From Pseudoalteromonas atlantica (GTDB lineage Bacteria > Pseudomonadota > Gammaproteobacteria > Enterobacterales > Alteromonadaceae), in the NCBI GenBank assembly GCA_007988745.1, contig BJUT01000006.1:61196-125195 (forward strand): a stretch of 64,000 nt of DNA, read 5' to 3'. Positions within the stretch are counted from its first letter, which is position 1, and each line of letters opens with the position of its first letter. The position numbers and the translations under genes were made by a program. Below the pieces are notes generated by a model. The model saw only the letters and a list, made by a program, of their open reading frames with translations. It was not told where the DNA came from and made no database searches. This document shows, in pieces, positions 1 to 8,486 of this stretch.

Positions 1-231
1 TTGCTTATATCGAGGCTCTTTAGAAATGCTTTCTGAAAAAATAGTTACTACCGACGGTGCAGCACGTTTAACCGCGTCAGCAAAGCTAAGGTGATTTGAG
101 CTCATAGCACTGGGCAAGGGAACATTAGGGAGTAAAGAGGCGCGCATATTAGGGCTGAAAAAAACCACTAAAAAAGCGATACCTAAACCGACAAACAAAG
201 GGGGAAGTACAAATTTTAGTAATTTCAGCAC
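1..231 (-). CDS. degS: DegS-type periplasmic serine protease, N-terminal part only
   Basis: Cut by the left edge; only about 77 residues are visible. From a GTG at 231 the product starts VLKLLKFVLPPLFVGLG, one membrane anchor, followed by a stretch with SFADAVKRAAPSVVTIFSE, the usual beginning of the trypsin-like domain of DegS. DegS is the inner-membrane site-1 protease that senses misfolded outer-membrane proteins and cuts RseA to release sigma-E. The gene lies just downstream of degQ on the same strand, the order found in many gammaproteobacteria. An in-frame TTG at 255 is an alternative start; neither has a strong ribosome binding site. The protease and PDZ domains lie outside the window, so activity cannot be judged. 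Confidence 0.85.
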   Translation of the reverse strand, partial: MLKLLKFVLPPLFVGLGIAFLVVFFSPNMRASLLPNVPLPSAMSSNHLSFADAVKRAAPSVVTIFSESISKEPRYKQ

Positions 232-271
232 GAGATTCTTATTGTTAGTGAGCAATTCTTTATGATGGCAC

Positions 272-310
272 AAAAAAAATAACAGCGGCAAGTGCTGCTG
301 TTATTTTTAT
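272..310 (-). terminator. Intrinsic terminator after degQ
   Basis: A 12-bp stem (278-289 with 294-305, one G-U pair, loop of four) is followed on the minus strand by eight T residues. It separates degQ from degS, so degS probably also has its own promoter. Confidence 0.8.
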
Positions 311-331
311 TGCTTATTTATAACGTGTTAC

Positions 332-1690
332 TTATTGGATAAGTACAAAGATAGACTCTCTGCCACGTTTAACGCCAAGTACAATATTACCTTGGGTATC
401 TTCGATAATTTTGTTCATTTGACGAATGTTTTCTACACGTTGGCGGTTAACTTGTACAATCACATCACCTTCTTCAAGGCCAACACGTGCAGAAGGAGAA
501 CGCGGATCTACTGTGGCGACTTCAATACCTTTAGTGCCATTTTTTTGCACGTTTTCAAGCGTTGCACCTTGGAATGCAGGATGCAGTTCATCGCCTGCGG
601 CGGTTACACCCGATGCACCATCAAGCGTTACTTTAATGGTTTTTACTTTGCCATCGCGGTAAATACCTAATTTAACTTCGCGTCCTTCACCTAACGTTGC
701 TATTTTACTGCGCAGCTCGTGGAAGCCACTAATATCGCTGCCATTAATACTAATAATAACATCGCCAGCTTTAATACCTGCTTTGCTTGCTGCGGTATCA
801 TCCATTACTTGCATAACGTAAGCACCTTGTTTAACGTCAAGTTGCTGTGCTTTTGCAAGGCCTGCATCAAGTGGGCGGCCAGAAATACCCAGTGAGCCAC
901 GGCGTACTTCGCCATGTTCAATAATTTGGTCAACTAAGTTTTTCATCATATTTGATGGAATGGCAAAGCCAATACCAACATTTCCACCCGAGGCACCTAA
1001 AATAGCAGTATTAATACCAATAAGTTCACCATTAAGGTTAACTAAAGCGCCTCCTGAGTTACCTTGGTTAATAGCTGCATCGGTTTGAATAAAGTCTTCA
1101 TAGCCTTCAATATTTAAACCACTACGCCCTAATGCACTTACAATGCCCGAGGTTACTGTATGACTTAAACCAAATGGGTTACCAATTGCTACTGCAAAGT
1201 CGCCGACACGCAATTTATCTGAATTTGCCAGTTTAACTTCGGTTAAGTCATCTGCATCTATTTGTAATAGCGCAATATCAGACTCTTTATCGGTACCAAT
1301 TTTGGTGGCTTCAAATTCACGCCCATCTTCTAGCGTTACCACCATTTTTTCGGCATCTTGAATTACGTGGTTATTTGTTACTACATAGCCTTCGTCGGCA
1401 TCAATAATAACCCCTGAGCCTAAACCACTAAATTGGCGCTTTTGACTACGTGGCTGAGGGTTACCAAAAAAGTATTCAAGCGGGTCTGCACGGCGGCGCA
1501 CTTCTTTTGAGCCAGAAACCTGAATGCTCACAACGCCAGGGGTAATTTGCTCAAGCATAGGCGCAAGTGTGGGTAATTGTTGGCCATTAACTGCAATAGG
1601 CAGTTTTGCATAAGAGGCCATTGGGCTTAGTAATAAGCTTGTAGATAAGATTGCAGCACTAATAAGTGATAATTTCATTTTCATTTTCAT
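332..1690 (-). CDS. degQ: DegQ/DegP-family periplasmic serine protease (Do family)
   Basis: Periplasmic protease and chaperone that removes misfolded envelope proteins. The frame opens at 1735, but the ATG at 1690 (452 aa) is chosen because it directly begins the signal peptide MKMKMKLSLISAAILSTSLLL and because the upstream ATG sits inside a hairpin. Catalytic triad by position: His108 (NNHV), Asp138 (SDIAL) and Ser212 (GNSGG). Two PDZ domains follow (about residues 265-350 and 375-450). The loop after the signal peptide is short, as in DegQ rather than DegP, and degS lies next door, so degQ is preferred. A sigma-E-like promoter lies 80-110 bases upstream of the start. Precise DegQ/DegP assignment is inference. 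Confidence 0.93.
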   Translation of the reverse strand: MKMKMKLSLISAAILSTSLLLSPMASYAKLPIAVNGQQLPTLAPMLEQITPGVVSIQVSGSKEVRRRADPLEYFFGNPQPRSQKRQFSGLGSGVIIDADEGYVVTNNHVIQDAEKMVVTLEDGREFEATKIGTDKESDIALLQIDADDLTEVKLANSDKLRVGDFAVAIGNPFGLSHTVTSGIVSALGRSGLNIEGYEDFIQTDAAINQGNSGGALVNLNGELIGINTAILGASGGNVGIGFAIPSNMMKNLVDQIIEHGEVRRGSLGISGRPLDAGLAKAQQLDVKQGAYVMQVMDDTAASKAGIKAGDVIISINGSDISGFHELRSKIATLGEGREVKLGIYRDGKVKTIKVTLDGASGVTAAGDELHPAFQGATLENVQKNGTKGIEVATVDPRSPSARVGLEEGDVIVQVNRQRVENIRQMNKIIEDTQGNIVLGVKRGRESIFVLIQ

Positions 1691-1723
1691 AGTCAGGGTG
1701 TACTCCACATCACAGGAAAAGCA

Positions 1724-1747
1724 AAAAGGCTGCATAAGCAGCCTTTT
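1724..1747 (-). terminator. Hairpin with T-run between zapG and degQ
   Basis: A 10-bp perfect stem (1724-1733 with 1738-1747) with loop TTAT as read on the minus strand, followed by five T residues. It can end the zapG transcript, but it also lies inside the leader expected from the sigma-E-like degQ promoter, so it may act as an attenuator. Confidence 0.65.
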
Positions 1748-1775
1748 CGAATTTAAATATAAAGCTGTTACATTT

Positions 1776-1803
1776 AAAGACTATGGGGTCAAAAAAAAGT
1801 TCC
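1776..1803 (-). promoter_or_regulatory. Sigma-E-like promoter of degQ
   Basis: On the minus strand GGAACTT (1803-1797) is followed after exactly 15 bases by GTCTTT (1781-1776). The E. coli sigma-E consensus is GGAACTT, 15-16 bases, then GTCTAA/TCTGA. The predicted start near 1770 gives a leader of about 80 bases for degQ. degP/degQ genes are classical sigma-E targets, so position and sequence agree; not tested. Confidence 0.6.
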
Positions 1804-1839
1804 TCAAGATAGCACTAACATTTTAGCGTGCTCAGTGTG

Positions 1840-2283
1840 TTAAGAGGCTTTTGCAGGTTTTGTATCGCTATTTTGCCCTGCAAATAAACCAGACTCACCC
1901 GAGACGTAATCGGCAGGTTGTGCTTGTGCAGATGAACGGTCAACCTCGCGCTCTTTTAAAGACGCTTGTAATTGCTCTGTTGTTTCTTTAGAGAAAAACG
2001 GCTCGCTAGGTGCTTTGTTTTTATCATCAAGTAAGAGTTGATTGGTTTCTTCAACATGGCTGAGTAGTTGGTCGTAGTTTTCTTTCATTTTATTCACAAG
2101 CTTACCTGTGCTTGCTAAATGATCGGCCACATCTTGGCGATACTGCTCAAGCGCGTTTTGTGCTTGCTCGGCTTGCTCTTTTAATTCATCTTGCTTAAAT
2201 TGCTTTTTAGTAACGAATGCACCAACAAAAAATGCCACTACAGCAGTAATAATAATTAAACCTACCCACGTAACTGTGCCCAT
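1840..2283 (-). CDS. zapG: ZapG/YhcB family (DUF1043) inner-membrane division protein
   Basis: Small inner-membrane protein of the YhcB/ZapG family, linked in E. coli to coordination of septation and envelope synthesis. The start at 2283 (147 aa) is preferred over the upstream ATG at 2328 because GGGG lies at ribosome-binding distance and the product begins at once with a transmembrane helix (GTVTWVGLIIITAVVAFF). A charged coiled-coil region (about residues 26-90) and a polar, probably disordered tail follow. It is divergent from zapE, a neighbourhood conserved in gammaproteobacteria. Confidence 0.87.
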   Translation of the reverse strand: MGTVTWVGLIIITAVVAFFVGAFVTKKQFKQDELKEQAEQAQNALEQYRQDVADHLASTGKLVNKMKENYDQLLSHVEETNQLLLDDKNKAPSEPFFSKETTEQLQASLKEREVDRSSAQAQPADYVSGESGLFAGQNSDTKPAKAS

Positions 2284-2418
2284 AACTTCACCCCTTTGGG
2301 AAAAAATATCTAATAATGCCTGATTCAAATATAAATCATCCTGTGGGTAATATACCCCGAGTTAAGATGCGTGTTAATATGTTGTGCAAATTAAACTGTG
2401 TTTAAAATGTAATTAGAT

Positions 2419-3507
2419 ATGACTCCTTGGCAAACTTACCAGCAAGATCTTAAGCGCGATGACTTTGTACATGACCAAGCACAAGAAAATGCAGTGCGCC
2501 ATTTACAACGTTTATACGATGACCTCACAAGTAAAAAGCCACAGCAACAAGGCTTTTTTGCAAAGCTGTTTAATAAAAGCGAACCTGAGCCAATTAAAGG
2601 GCTTTATTTTTGGGGCGGTGTAGGGCGTGGTAAAACCTATTTAGTAGATACCTTTTACGAAGCGCTGCCAGGTGAGCGTAAAATGCGTGTGCATTTTCAT
2701 CGCTTTATGCACCGAGTTCACGATGAACTAAAAAAGCTAAATAATAAAAGCAATCCACTGGAAATTGTTGCCGACATATTTAAAGCCGAAACCGATATCA
2801 TCTGTTTTGATGAATTCTTTGTTCAAGATATTACAGATGCCATGTTACTAGGCGGCTTAATGCAGGCATTATTTGCACGCAATATAGTATTAGTTGCTAC
2901 CTCTAATATAGTACCTGATGATTTATATAAAAACGGCTTACAGCGTGCGCGTTTTATTCCGGCCATTGAACTGGTAAAAGCGAACACAGAAATAGTAAAT
3001 GTAGACTCTGGTATCGATTATCGCTTGCGTACACTTGAGCAAGCCGAAATATTTCACAGCCCGTTAGATGAGCAAGCCGATAAAAACTTATTTGAATATT
3101 TTGATAAGCTCTCTCCAGAGGCGGGGGAGCTTGATCAACCCATAGAAATAGAAGGGCGCTTAATCAACACACGCAAAGTGGCCAAGTGCGTAGTGATGTT
3201 TGAATTTAGCGAATTGTGTGAAACCGCACGTAGCCAAGTCGACTACATGGAAATTAGCCGCTTATACAACACTGTTATTATTTCTAATGTTAAACAGCTT
3301 GGACAAAATAATGATGATGCAGCTAGGCGCTTTATTGCTTTAGTGGATGAGTTTTACGAGCGACATGTAACATTAATCATTTCGGCTGAAAAACCGATCA
3401 CGCAGCTTTATACCCAAGGCAATCTTAACTTTGAATTTAAGCGCTGCATTAGCCGCCTGCAAGAAATGCAGTCTTTAGAGTATTTAGCAAAAGAGCATTT
3501 AGCATAG
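2419..3507 (+). CDS. zapE: ZapE, AFG1-like cell-division ATPase
   Basis: Cytoplasmic ATPase of the AFG1/ZapE family that associates with the Z ring in E. coli and matters under low oxygen or heat. Walker A GGVGRGKT spans residues 66-73 and Walker B is IICFDEF in the middle of the protein; sensor-like TSN and the arginine-rich LQRARF segment follow. At 362 aa it has full family length. It diverges from zapG and is followed by rplM-rpsI, the same order as in E. coli. There is no clear ribosome binding site before the ATG, but the opening residues (MTPWQTYQQDL) look authentic. Confidence 0.93.
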   Translation: MTPWQTYQQDLKRDDFVHDQAQENAVRHLQRLYDDLTSKKPQQQGFFAKLFNKSEPEPIKGLYFWGGVGRGKTYLVDTFYEALPGERKMRVHFHRFMHRVHDELKKLNNKSNPLEIVADIFKAETDIICFDEFFVQDITDAMLLGGLMQALFARNIVLVATSNIVPDDLYKNGLQRARFIPAIELVKANTEIVNVDSGIDYRLRTLEQAEIFHSPLDEQADKNLFEYFDKLSPEAGELDQPIEIEGRLINTRKVAKCVVMFEFSELCETARSQVDYMEISRLYNTVIISNVKQLGQNNDDAARRFIALVDEFYERHVTLIISAEKPITQLYTQGNLNFEFKRCISRLQEMQSLEYLAKEHLA

Positions 3508-3628
3508 CGCTAATACGACTGTATCGACTCTTTAAAGTGGCCTTATTGTTGTTTTTATATAAATGCATAAATTTTTGTAATTTTCTTGTGGAAAAAACAA
3601 CCGCTCGGTAGCAATGTGTTTTAAGTGC

Positions 3629-3637
3629 TGGTATACT
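3629..3637 (+). promoter_or_regulatory. Extended -10 promoter of rplM-rpsI and start of a long leader
   Basis: TGGTATACT is an extended -10 element; the -35 region is weak. Transcription from about 3644 would give a leader of roughly 149 bases before rplM. That leader contains a hairpin (about 3737-3757, eight paired positions, loop ATAA) a short distance upstream of the start codon. The rest of 3508-3792 shows nothing coding. Confidence 0.5.
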
Positions 3638-3792
3638 CCCGCGTCTGCCACGTTGCGTTCTATGTCCTCATATAGTTTAGCCACTTGTGAGCGGCGCTAA
3701 AGTCTAAAACTCGAAGGGGTTATAGCATACTTAGAGCGGTAGTTAATAATAACTGCCTGTGGTTTTAATTGAAAAACATTGGATTTTTATAA

Positions 3793-4221
3793 ATGAAAAC
3801 GTTTGTTGCTAAACCAGAAACAGTAAAACGTGACTGGTACGTAGTTGACGCTGAAGGTAAAACTTTAGGTCGCATCGCTACTGAAATCGCTCATCGCCTA
3901 CGCGGTAAGCATAAAGCTGAATACACTCCACACGTAGATACTGGTGATTACATCATCGTTATCAACGCTGAGAAAGTTACTGTAACTGGTAACAAATTCA
4001 AAGATAAAGTGTACTACGCTCATACTGGTTTCCCAGGTGGTCTTAAGTCTACTACTTTTGATAAACTTCAAGCTGCAAAGCCTGAAATGATCATCGAAAA
4101 AGCTGTTAAAGGCATGTTGCCACGTGGTCCTTTAGGCCGCGCTATGTACCGTAAACTTAAAGTTTACGCAGGTACTGAGCACAACCATGCTGCACAACAG
4201 CCTCAGGTTCTAGACATTTAA
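3793..4221 (+). CDS. rplM: Ribosomal protein L13
   Basis: Large-subunit ribosomal protein of 142 aa, the normal bacterial length. It starts [20 protein letters not shown] and carries the conserved [17 protein letters not shown] and [10 protein letters not shown] blocks. It is the first gene of the rplM-rpsI operon, with 11 bases to rpsI. Codon use is strongly biased, as expected for high expression. The ribosome binding site is weak, which together with the long leader may point to translational control. Confidence 0.98.
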   Translation: MKTFVAKPETVKRDWYVVDAEGKTLGRIATEIAHRLRGKHKAEYTPHVDTGDYIIVINAEKVTVTGNKFKDKVYYAHTGFPGGLKSTTFDKLQAAKPEMIIEKAVKGMLPRGPLGRAMYRKLKVYAGTEHNHAAQQPQVLDI

Positions 4222-4232
4222 GGAGCACTATC

Positions 4233-4622
4233 ATGGCAAATCAATACTACGGTACAGGTCGTCGTAAAAGTTCAAGTGCTCGCGTATTCTTACGCCCAGG
4301 CACTGGTAACATCGTAATCAACAAGCGCTCTTTAGAAGAGTACTTTGGTCGCGAAACAGCACGCATGGTTGTTCGTCAAGCTCTTGAGCTTGTTGACATG
4401 ACTGAAAAATTTGACCTTCACATCACCGTTGCCGGTGGTGGTACAACTGGTCAAGCTGGTGCTATCCGTCACGGTATCACTCGTGCACTTATGGAGTTTG
4501 ACGAGTCATTACGTCCACAACTTCGTAAAGCAGGTTTTGTTACACGTGATGCACGTAAAGTTGAACGTAAGAAAGTGGGTCTTAAGAAAGCGCGTAAGCG
4601 TCCACAGTTCTCAAAACGTTAA
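4233..4622 (+). CDS. rpsI: Ribosomal protein S9
   Basis: Small-subunit ribosomal protein, 129 aa. It begins [20 protein letters not shown] and ends in the basic tail [12 protein letters not shown], whose last residues reach the P-site tRNA in the ribosome. A strong AAGGAG lies upstream of the ATG. It is the second gene of the rplM operon and is closed by an intrinsic terminator just downstream. Confidence 0.98.
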   Translation: MANQYYGTGRRKSSSARVFLRPGTGNIVINKRSLEEYFGRETARMVVRQALELVDMTEKFDLHITVAGGGTTGQAGAIRHGITRALMEFDESLRPQLRKAGFVTRDARKVERKKVGLKKARKRPQFSKR

Positions 4623-4642
4623 TTTTTACGTTATCAAGAATT

Positions 4643-4675
4643 CAAAAACCCAGCTTATGCTGGGTTTTTTGTTTT
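4643..4675 (+). terminator. Intrinsic terminator after rpsI
   Basis: Stem AACCCAGC / GCTGGGTT with loop TTAT, then six T residues. Confidence 0.9.
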
Positions 4676-5177
4676 TGGCATTAAAATTTAAGTACTTACC
4701 TACCTCAAGCCCGCTTTTTTAAGGTTAGGCGCTGATCATATTTTATAAATACTGCGTATTTAATGTACGAAAGCTTTAAAATACCCATTTCGCTGCAAAA
4801 AAGTTAAATAATTATCGCAATTAGTGTAAATCCATCAGTTAATTGGTGGAATTTTTTGCTACAATTGGCTGGCAAGTAGTATGAGCAAGTTCAACATCAC
4901 CATGTACAGTTTATCTGTTTCCTCGTAGTGGGGTTGATCTTGGTCAGTATATTGTTTTTACAGAAGCGCTATTATAGTCATTCGGCTTTATTCTCGAGCT
5001 TACTTTATCAAACTATTGATCAAGTCGGGTTATTCGAGCGTGAGGCTGTGAATAACCTTGTTTTAATCAAGGGTTTTAATTATGATCGCTTCTATTTTAA
5101 AAATTTCGAAAAATTAACCTGCTGTAACTGATGTTCTCAATATAGCAAGTGTTGAGAATCATAGTGGAGATAAGTGG
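4676..5177. other. Intergenic region upstream of petABC
   Basis: About 500 AT-rich bases with no convincing gene. A 67-codon frame (4928-5131, GTG start) has no family resemblance and no good ribosome binding site. The region must hold the petABC promoter, which I cannot place with confidence. A 7-bp inverted repeat TTCTCAA/TTGAGAA with an 11-base spacer lies at 5134-5158, just before the petA ribosome binding site. Confidence 0.4.
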
Positions 5178-5768
5178 ATGAGCAATGCGCCTGTAGACAA
5201 TGGCCGACGTCGCTTTTTAACCATAGCTACCTCTGTTGTAGGTGGTGTTGGTGCGGCTGGGGCTGCTGTTCCTTTTATTGCGTCTTGGAATCCAAGTGAG
5301 CGAGCTAAATCTGCGGGTGCGCCTGTAGAAGTAGATATCAGCAAACTTGAGCCAGGACAATTAATACGTGTCGAGTGGCGTGGTAAACCTGTATGGGTTG
5401 TATCACGTACCCCTAAAATGCTTGAGCAGATGAAAGAACATGAAGGTCAACTTCGTGATCCGCAATCGCAAGAGCCACAACAACTAGAATCATCAACAAA
5501 TGATTACCGTTCATTACGCCCAGAGATTTTTGTCGCTGTTGGTATTTGTACGCATTTAGGGTGTTCTCCAGGCTTTTTCCAAGGTAACTTTAGTGAAAAA
5601 GTTGAAGGGACAGATGATGGTTTTTACTGTCCATGTCACGGTTCTAAATTTGATATGGCTGGGCGAGTATTTCAATCAGTTCCTGCACCATTGAACTTAG
5701 AAGTACCACCTTATACTTTTCTTGATGAAACCACTATTTTAGTGGGCGAAGAAAAAGGGGTAGCCTAA
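5178..5768 (+). CDS. petA: Rieske iron-sulfur subunit of cytochrome bc1
   Basis: Membrane-anchored Rieske protein that takes electrons from ubiquinol in complex III. 196 aa, with a Tat-like start (GRRRFLTIATS) and hydrophobic anchor at about residues 10-35. The [2Fe-2S] boxes are intact: CTHLGC (Cys124, His126 ligands; Cys129 disulfide) and CPCHG (Cys151, His154 ligands; Cys153 disulfide). GGAG lies eight bases before the ATG. The stop overlaps the petB start as TAATG, so the two are translationally coupled. Confidence 0.97.
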   Translation: MSNAPVDNGRRRFLTIATSVVGGVGAAGAAVPFIASWNPSERAKSAGAPVEVDISKLEPGQLIRVEWRGKPVWVVSRTPKMLEQMKEHEGQLRDPQSQEPQQLESSTNDYRSLRPEIFVAVGICTHLGCSPGFFQGNFSEKVEGTDDGFYCPCHGSKFDMAGRVFQSVPAPLNLEVPPYTFLDETTILVGEEKGVA

Positions 5769-7033
5769 TGTTTGGTAAAATTGTTAGTTGGATTGACGAC
5801 CGTATCCCAATGACACGTGTTTGGAACATGCACATTGCACAGTATCCAGCACCTAAAAACTTTAACTTCTGGTACTTTTTTGGCTCGCTAGCCATGTTAG
5901 TACTAGTAAACCAAATACTTACTGGTATTTGGTTAACGATGAACTTTGTTCCCTCTTCTGAAGGCGCTTTCGCATCAGTAGAGTACATCATGCGTGATGT
6001 TGAATACGGTTGGTTATTACGTTATTTACACTCAACGGGTGCATCTGCGTTTTTCATCGTTGTTTATATGCATATGTTCCGTGGCATGATCTACGGCTCT
6101 TACCAAAAACCACGTGAATTACTGTGGTTGTTCGGTATGTTTATTTTCTTAGCATTAATGGCTGAAGCCTTCATGGGTTACTTACTACCATGGGGTCAAA
6201 TGTCATTCTGGGGTGCGCAGGTAATCATTTCGTTATTCGGGGCTATTCCGGTAATTGGTGATGACTTAACACTTTGGATCCGTGGTGACTACGTAATATC
6301 GGGTGCAACGCTTAACCGCTTCTTTGCATTACACGTTATTGCACTACCATTGGTTATTGTAATTTTAGTGTTCTTACACATTGTTGCGCTGCACGAAGTA
6401 GGCTCTAACAACCCAGACGGTGTTGAAATAAAACGCAAAAAAGGCACTGTGGCTGAAGAAGATAAGTCTAAATTTAAATTCCATGAGTATTACACCGACA
6501 AAAAAGACATTGTTGATGCGATACCGTTCCACCCGTACTACACAGTAAAAGATATTGTGGGCGTGGTTGGTTTCTTAATCTTGTTCTGTTGGGTTGTATT
6601 CTTTATGCCTGCGATGAATGGTTTCTTCCTAGAAGCGCCAAACTTTGAAGCAGCAAACCCACTTAAAACACCAGAGCACATTTTCCCAGTTTGGTACTTT
6701 ACGCCATTCTATGCAATCTTACGTGCAATCCCTGATAAACTTATCGGTGTTGCGGCTATGGGTGCGTCAATTGTGGTACTCGCATTGTTACCGTGGATTG
6801 ACCGTGGTCGTGTTAAATCGGTTCGTTACCGTTGTGGTTTCCACAAATGGAACATTGCAGGTTTCGTTGTAACTTTCGTTCTTTTAGGTTGGGTGGGTGC
6901 AACTCCACAAACTGATATGAAAACGATAATTTCTCAAATCTGTACTGTGACTTACTTTATGTTCTTCGTACTGTTATTTATATACAGTAAGAATGAAAAA
7001 ACTAAGCCATTGCCTGAGAGGTTAACGAAATGA
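5768..7033 (+). CDS. petB: Cytochrome b subunit of the bc1 complex
   Basis: Integral membrane subunit carrying both b hemes and the quinol oxidation and quinone reduction sites. 421 aa with about eight or nine hydrophobic helices. The Qo-site motif appears as PVWYFTPFYAILRAIPDK, and heme-ligand histidines are present in helices B (RYLHSTGAS, YMHMFRG) and D (FFALHVIALP, LHIVALHEVG). It overlaps petA by one base and petC by four (ATGA), a tight three-gene operon. Confidence 0.97.
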   Translation: MFGKIVSWIDDRIPMTRVWNMHIAQYPAPKNFNFWYFFGSLAMLVLVNQILTGIWLTMNFVPSSEGAFASVEYIMRDVEYGWLLRYLHSTGASAFFIVVYMHMFRGMIYGSYQKPRELLWLFGMFIFLALMAEAFMGYLLPWGQMSFWGAQVIISLFGAIPVIGDDLTLWIRGDYVISGATLNRFFALHVIALPLVIVILVFLHIVALHEVGSNNPDGVEIKRKKGTVAEEDKSKFKFHEYYTDKKDIVDAIPFHPYYTVKDIVGVVGFLILFCWVVFFMPAMNGFFLEAPNFEAANPLKTPEHIFPVWYFTPFYAILRAIPDKLIGVAAMGASIVVLALLPWIDRGRVKSVRYRCGFHKWNIAGFVVTFVLLGWVGATPQTDMKTIISQICTVTYFMFFVLLFIYSKNEKTKPLPERLTK

Positions 7034-7779
7034 TGAAAAAGCTACTTATTGGTGTATTTGCTTTATCAGTAAACTTGCTGCCTAACATGGTTATGGCTGC
7101 GGGTCCTTCGGTTCCTCTTATGGAAGCGGGTAACGATATATCTGATCAGCCTTCTTTGCAGCGCGGCGCAAAGTTGTTCATGAACTACTGTCTTGGTTGT
7201 CACCAAATGCAGTATCAACGTTATGAACGTACTTTCCGTGATATTGGTATTCCAACCGAGCTTGGTAAAGAACAATTGATTTTTGATGGTTCAAAAGTAG
7301 GTGGCCATATTCTTAACGCTATCGCAAAAGAAGATGCTGCTAAATGGTTTGGTGCGGCTCCGCCGGATCTAACCAATGTGGCGCGTGTGCGCGGCAGTGA
7401 TTGGATTTACACTTACTTAAAGTCGTTTTACAAAGATGAATCTCGTCCGTTTGGCGTAAATAATACGTTATTCCCATCGGTGGGTATGCCACATGTTCTT
7501 CAAGAACTACAAGGTTTACCAACACCTATCATTGAAGAAGTTGAACAACATGGTCAAACAGTGACTAAAGTTGTTGGTACTGAAACAGATGGTAAGGGCG
7601 AATTAAGCGTTGATGAATACGATCAAGCGGTTCGTGATTTAACGAATTTCTTAGAGTATGTAGGTGAACCTACACGCCTTGAGTCAGAAGCGTTAGGTAT
7701 TAAGGTAATTGGATTTTTAGTTATCCTGTTTATCTTGGCATTTATGCTTAAGAAAGAATACTGGAGAGATGTTCATTAA
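7030..7779 (+). CDS. petC: Cytochrome c1 subunit of the bc1 complex
   Basis: Periplasmic c-type cytochrome anchored by one C-terminal helix (residues about 222-243), accepting electrons from the Rieske centre. 249 aa with a signal peptide (KKLLIGVFALSVNLLPNMVMA), covalent heme motif CLGCH (Cys54, Cys57, His58) and a likely axial Met in the GMPHVL segment. Its start overlaps the petB stop. Confidence 0.96.
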   Translation: MMKKLLIGVFALSVNLLPNMVMAAGPSVPLMEAGNDISDQPSLQRGAKLFMNYCLGCHQMQYQRYERTFRDIGIPTELGKEQLIFDGSKVGGHILNAIAKEDAAKWFGAAPPDLTNVARVRGSDWIYTYLKSFYKDESRPFGVNNTLFPSVGMPHVLQELQGLPTPIIEEVEQHGQTVTKVVGTETDGKGELSVDEYDQAVRDLTNFLEYVGEPTRLESEALGIKVIGFLVILFILAFMLKKEYWRDVH

Positions 7780-7804
7780 TTTGAGCATTTTACAAGGTAA
7801 TTTT

Positions 7805-7836
7805 GCAATAGGGGCTTAAGCCCCTATTGCTGTTTT
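7805..7836 (+). terminator. Perfect palindrome between petC and sspA
   Basis: A 26-base perfect palindrome at 7805-7830 (13-bp arms centred on CTTAAG), followed by TGTTTT. It probably ends the petABC transcript, but its tail is poor in T and it sits only 30 bases before sspA, so partial read-through is possible. Confidence 0.65.
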
Positions 7837-7859
7837 AGTTATTTAATGGAGGTATAGGC

Positions 7860-8486
7860 ATGGCCGTAGCTGCCAATAAGCGCCCTGTAATGACCCTTTT
7901 TTCTGGTGCTAACTGTATGTATAGCCACCAAGTACGTATTGTACTTGCAGAAAAAGGTGTAAGTGTAGATATTCATTTGGCTGAAAAGGATAACTTGCCA
8001 GAGGCACTTCACGAAATTAACCCTTACGGTACAGTACCCACACTGATTGACCGTGAGCTTGGCTTATATCAGGCAAACATCATCATGGAATACCTTGATG
8101 AACGTTTCCCTCATCCTCCACTAATGCCTGTGTATCCGGTAATGCGTGGTCGTAGCCGTTTAATGATGCACCGTATTGATACTGATTGGTACAGCCTTGC
8201 TGAAAAAATCATTAACAATACAGCAGATGCTGCACAAGCTCGTAAAGAGTTAACTGAAGCGTTACTTGCAATTGCACCAATCTTTAACGAAGCTCCATAC
8301 TTTATGAGTGAAGAGTTTAGCTTAGTAGATTGTTATTTAGCACCACTATTATGGCGTTTACCAGAGTTTGGTATTGAGCTTAATGGCTCTGGCGCTAAAG
8401 AGCTAAAAGAGTACATGATCCGCTTATTTGAGCGTGAGTCATTCCAAGCTTCTTTAACTGAAGCAGAGCGTGAGATCCGTTTATAA
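7860..8486 (+). CDS. sspA: Stringent starvation protein A
   Basis: RNA-polymerase-associated protein with a glutathione-S-transferase fold but no transferase activity in studied members; it supports acid and starvation responses in E. coli. 208 aa. The thioredoxin-like half starts PVMTLFSGANCMYSHQVRIV and the helical GST_C half follows from about residue 90. GGAGG lies before the ATG. Its stop overlaps the sspB start as TAATG, so the pair is one unit, placed behind the bc1 genes. Confidence 0.95.
   Translation: MAVAANKRPVMTLFSGANCMYSHQVRIVLAEKGVSVDIHLAEKDNLPEALHEINPYGTVPTLIDRELGLYQANIIMEYLDERFPHPPLMPVYPVMRGRSRLMMHRIDTDWYSLAEKIINNTADAAQARKELTEALLAIAPIFNEAPYFMSEEFSLVDCYLAPLLWRLPEFGIELNGSGAKELKEYMIRLFERESFQASLTEAEREIRL

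Noticed and set aside
4411-4722. Frame overlapping rpsI on the same strand
   Set aside because: Alternative frame of rpsI that continues through its terminator; rpsI is certain.
4928-5131. 67-codon frame between rpsI and petA
   Set aside because: GTG start without ribosome binding site, no family features, odd composition; probably chance in the petA upstream region.
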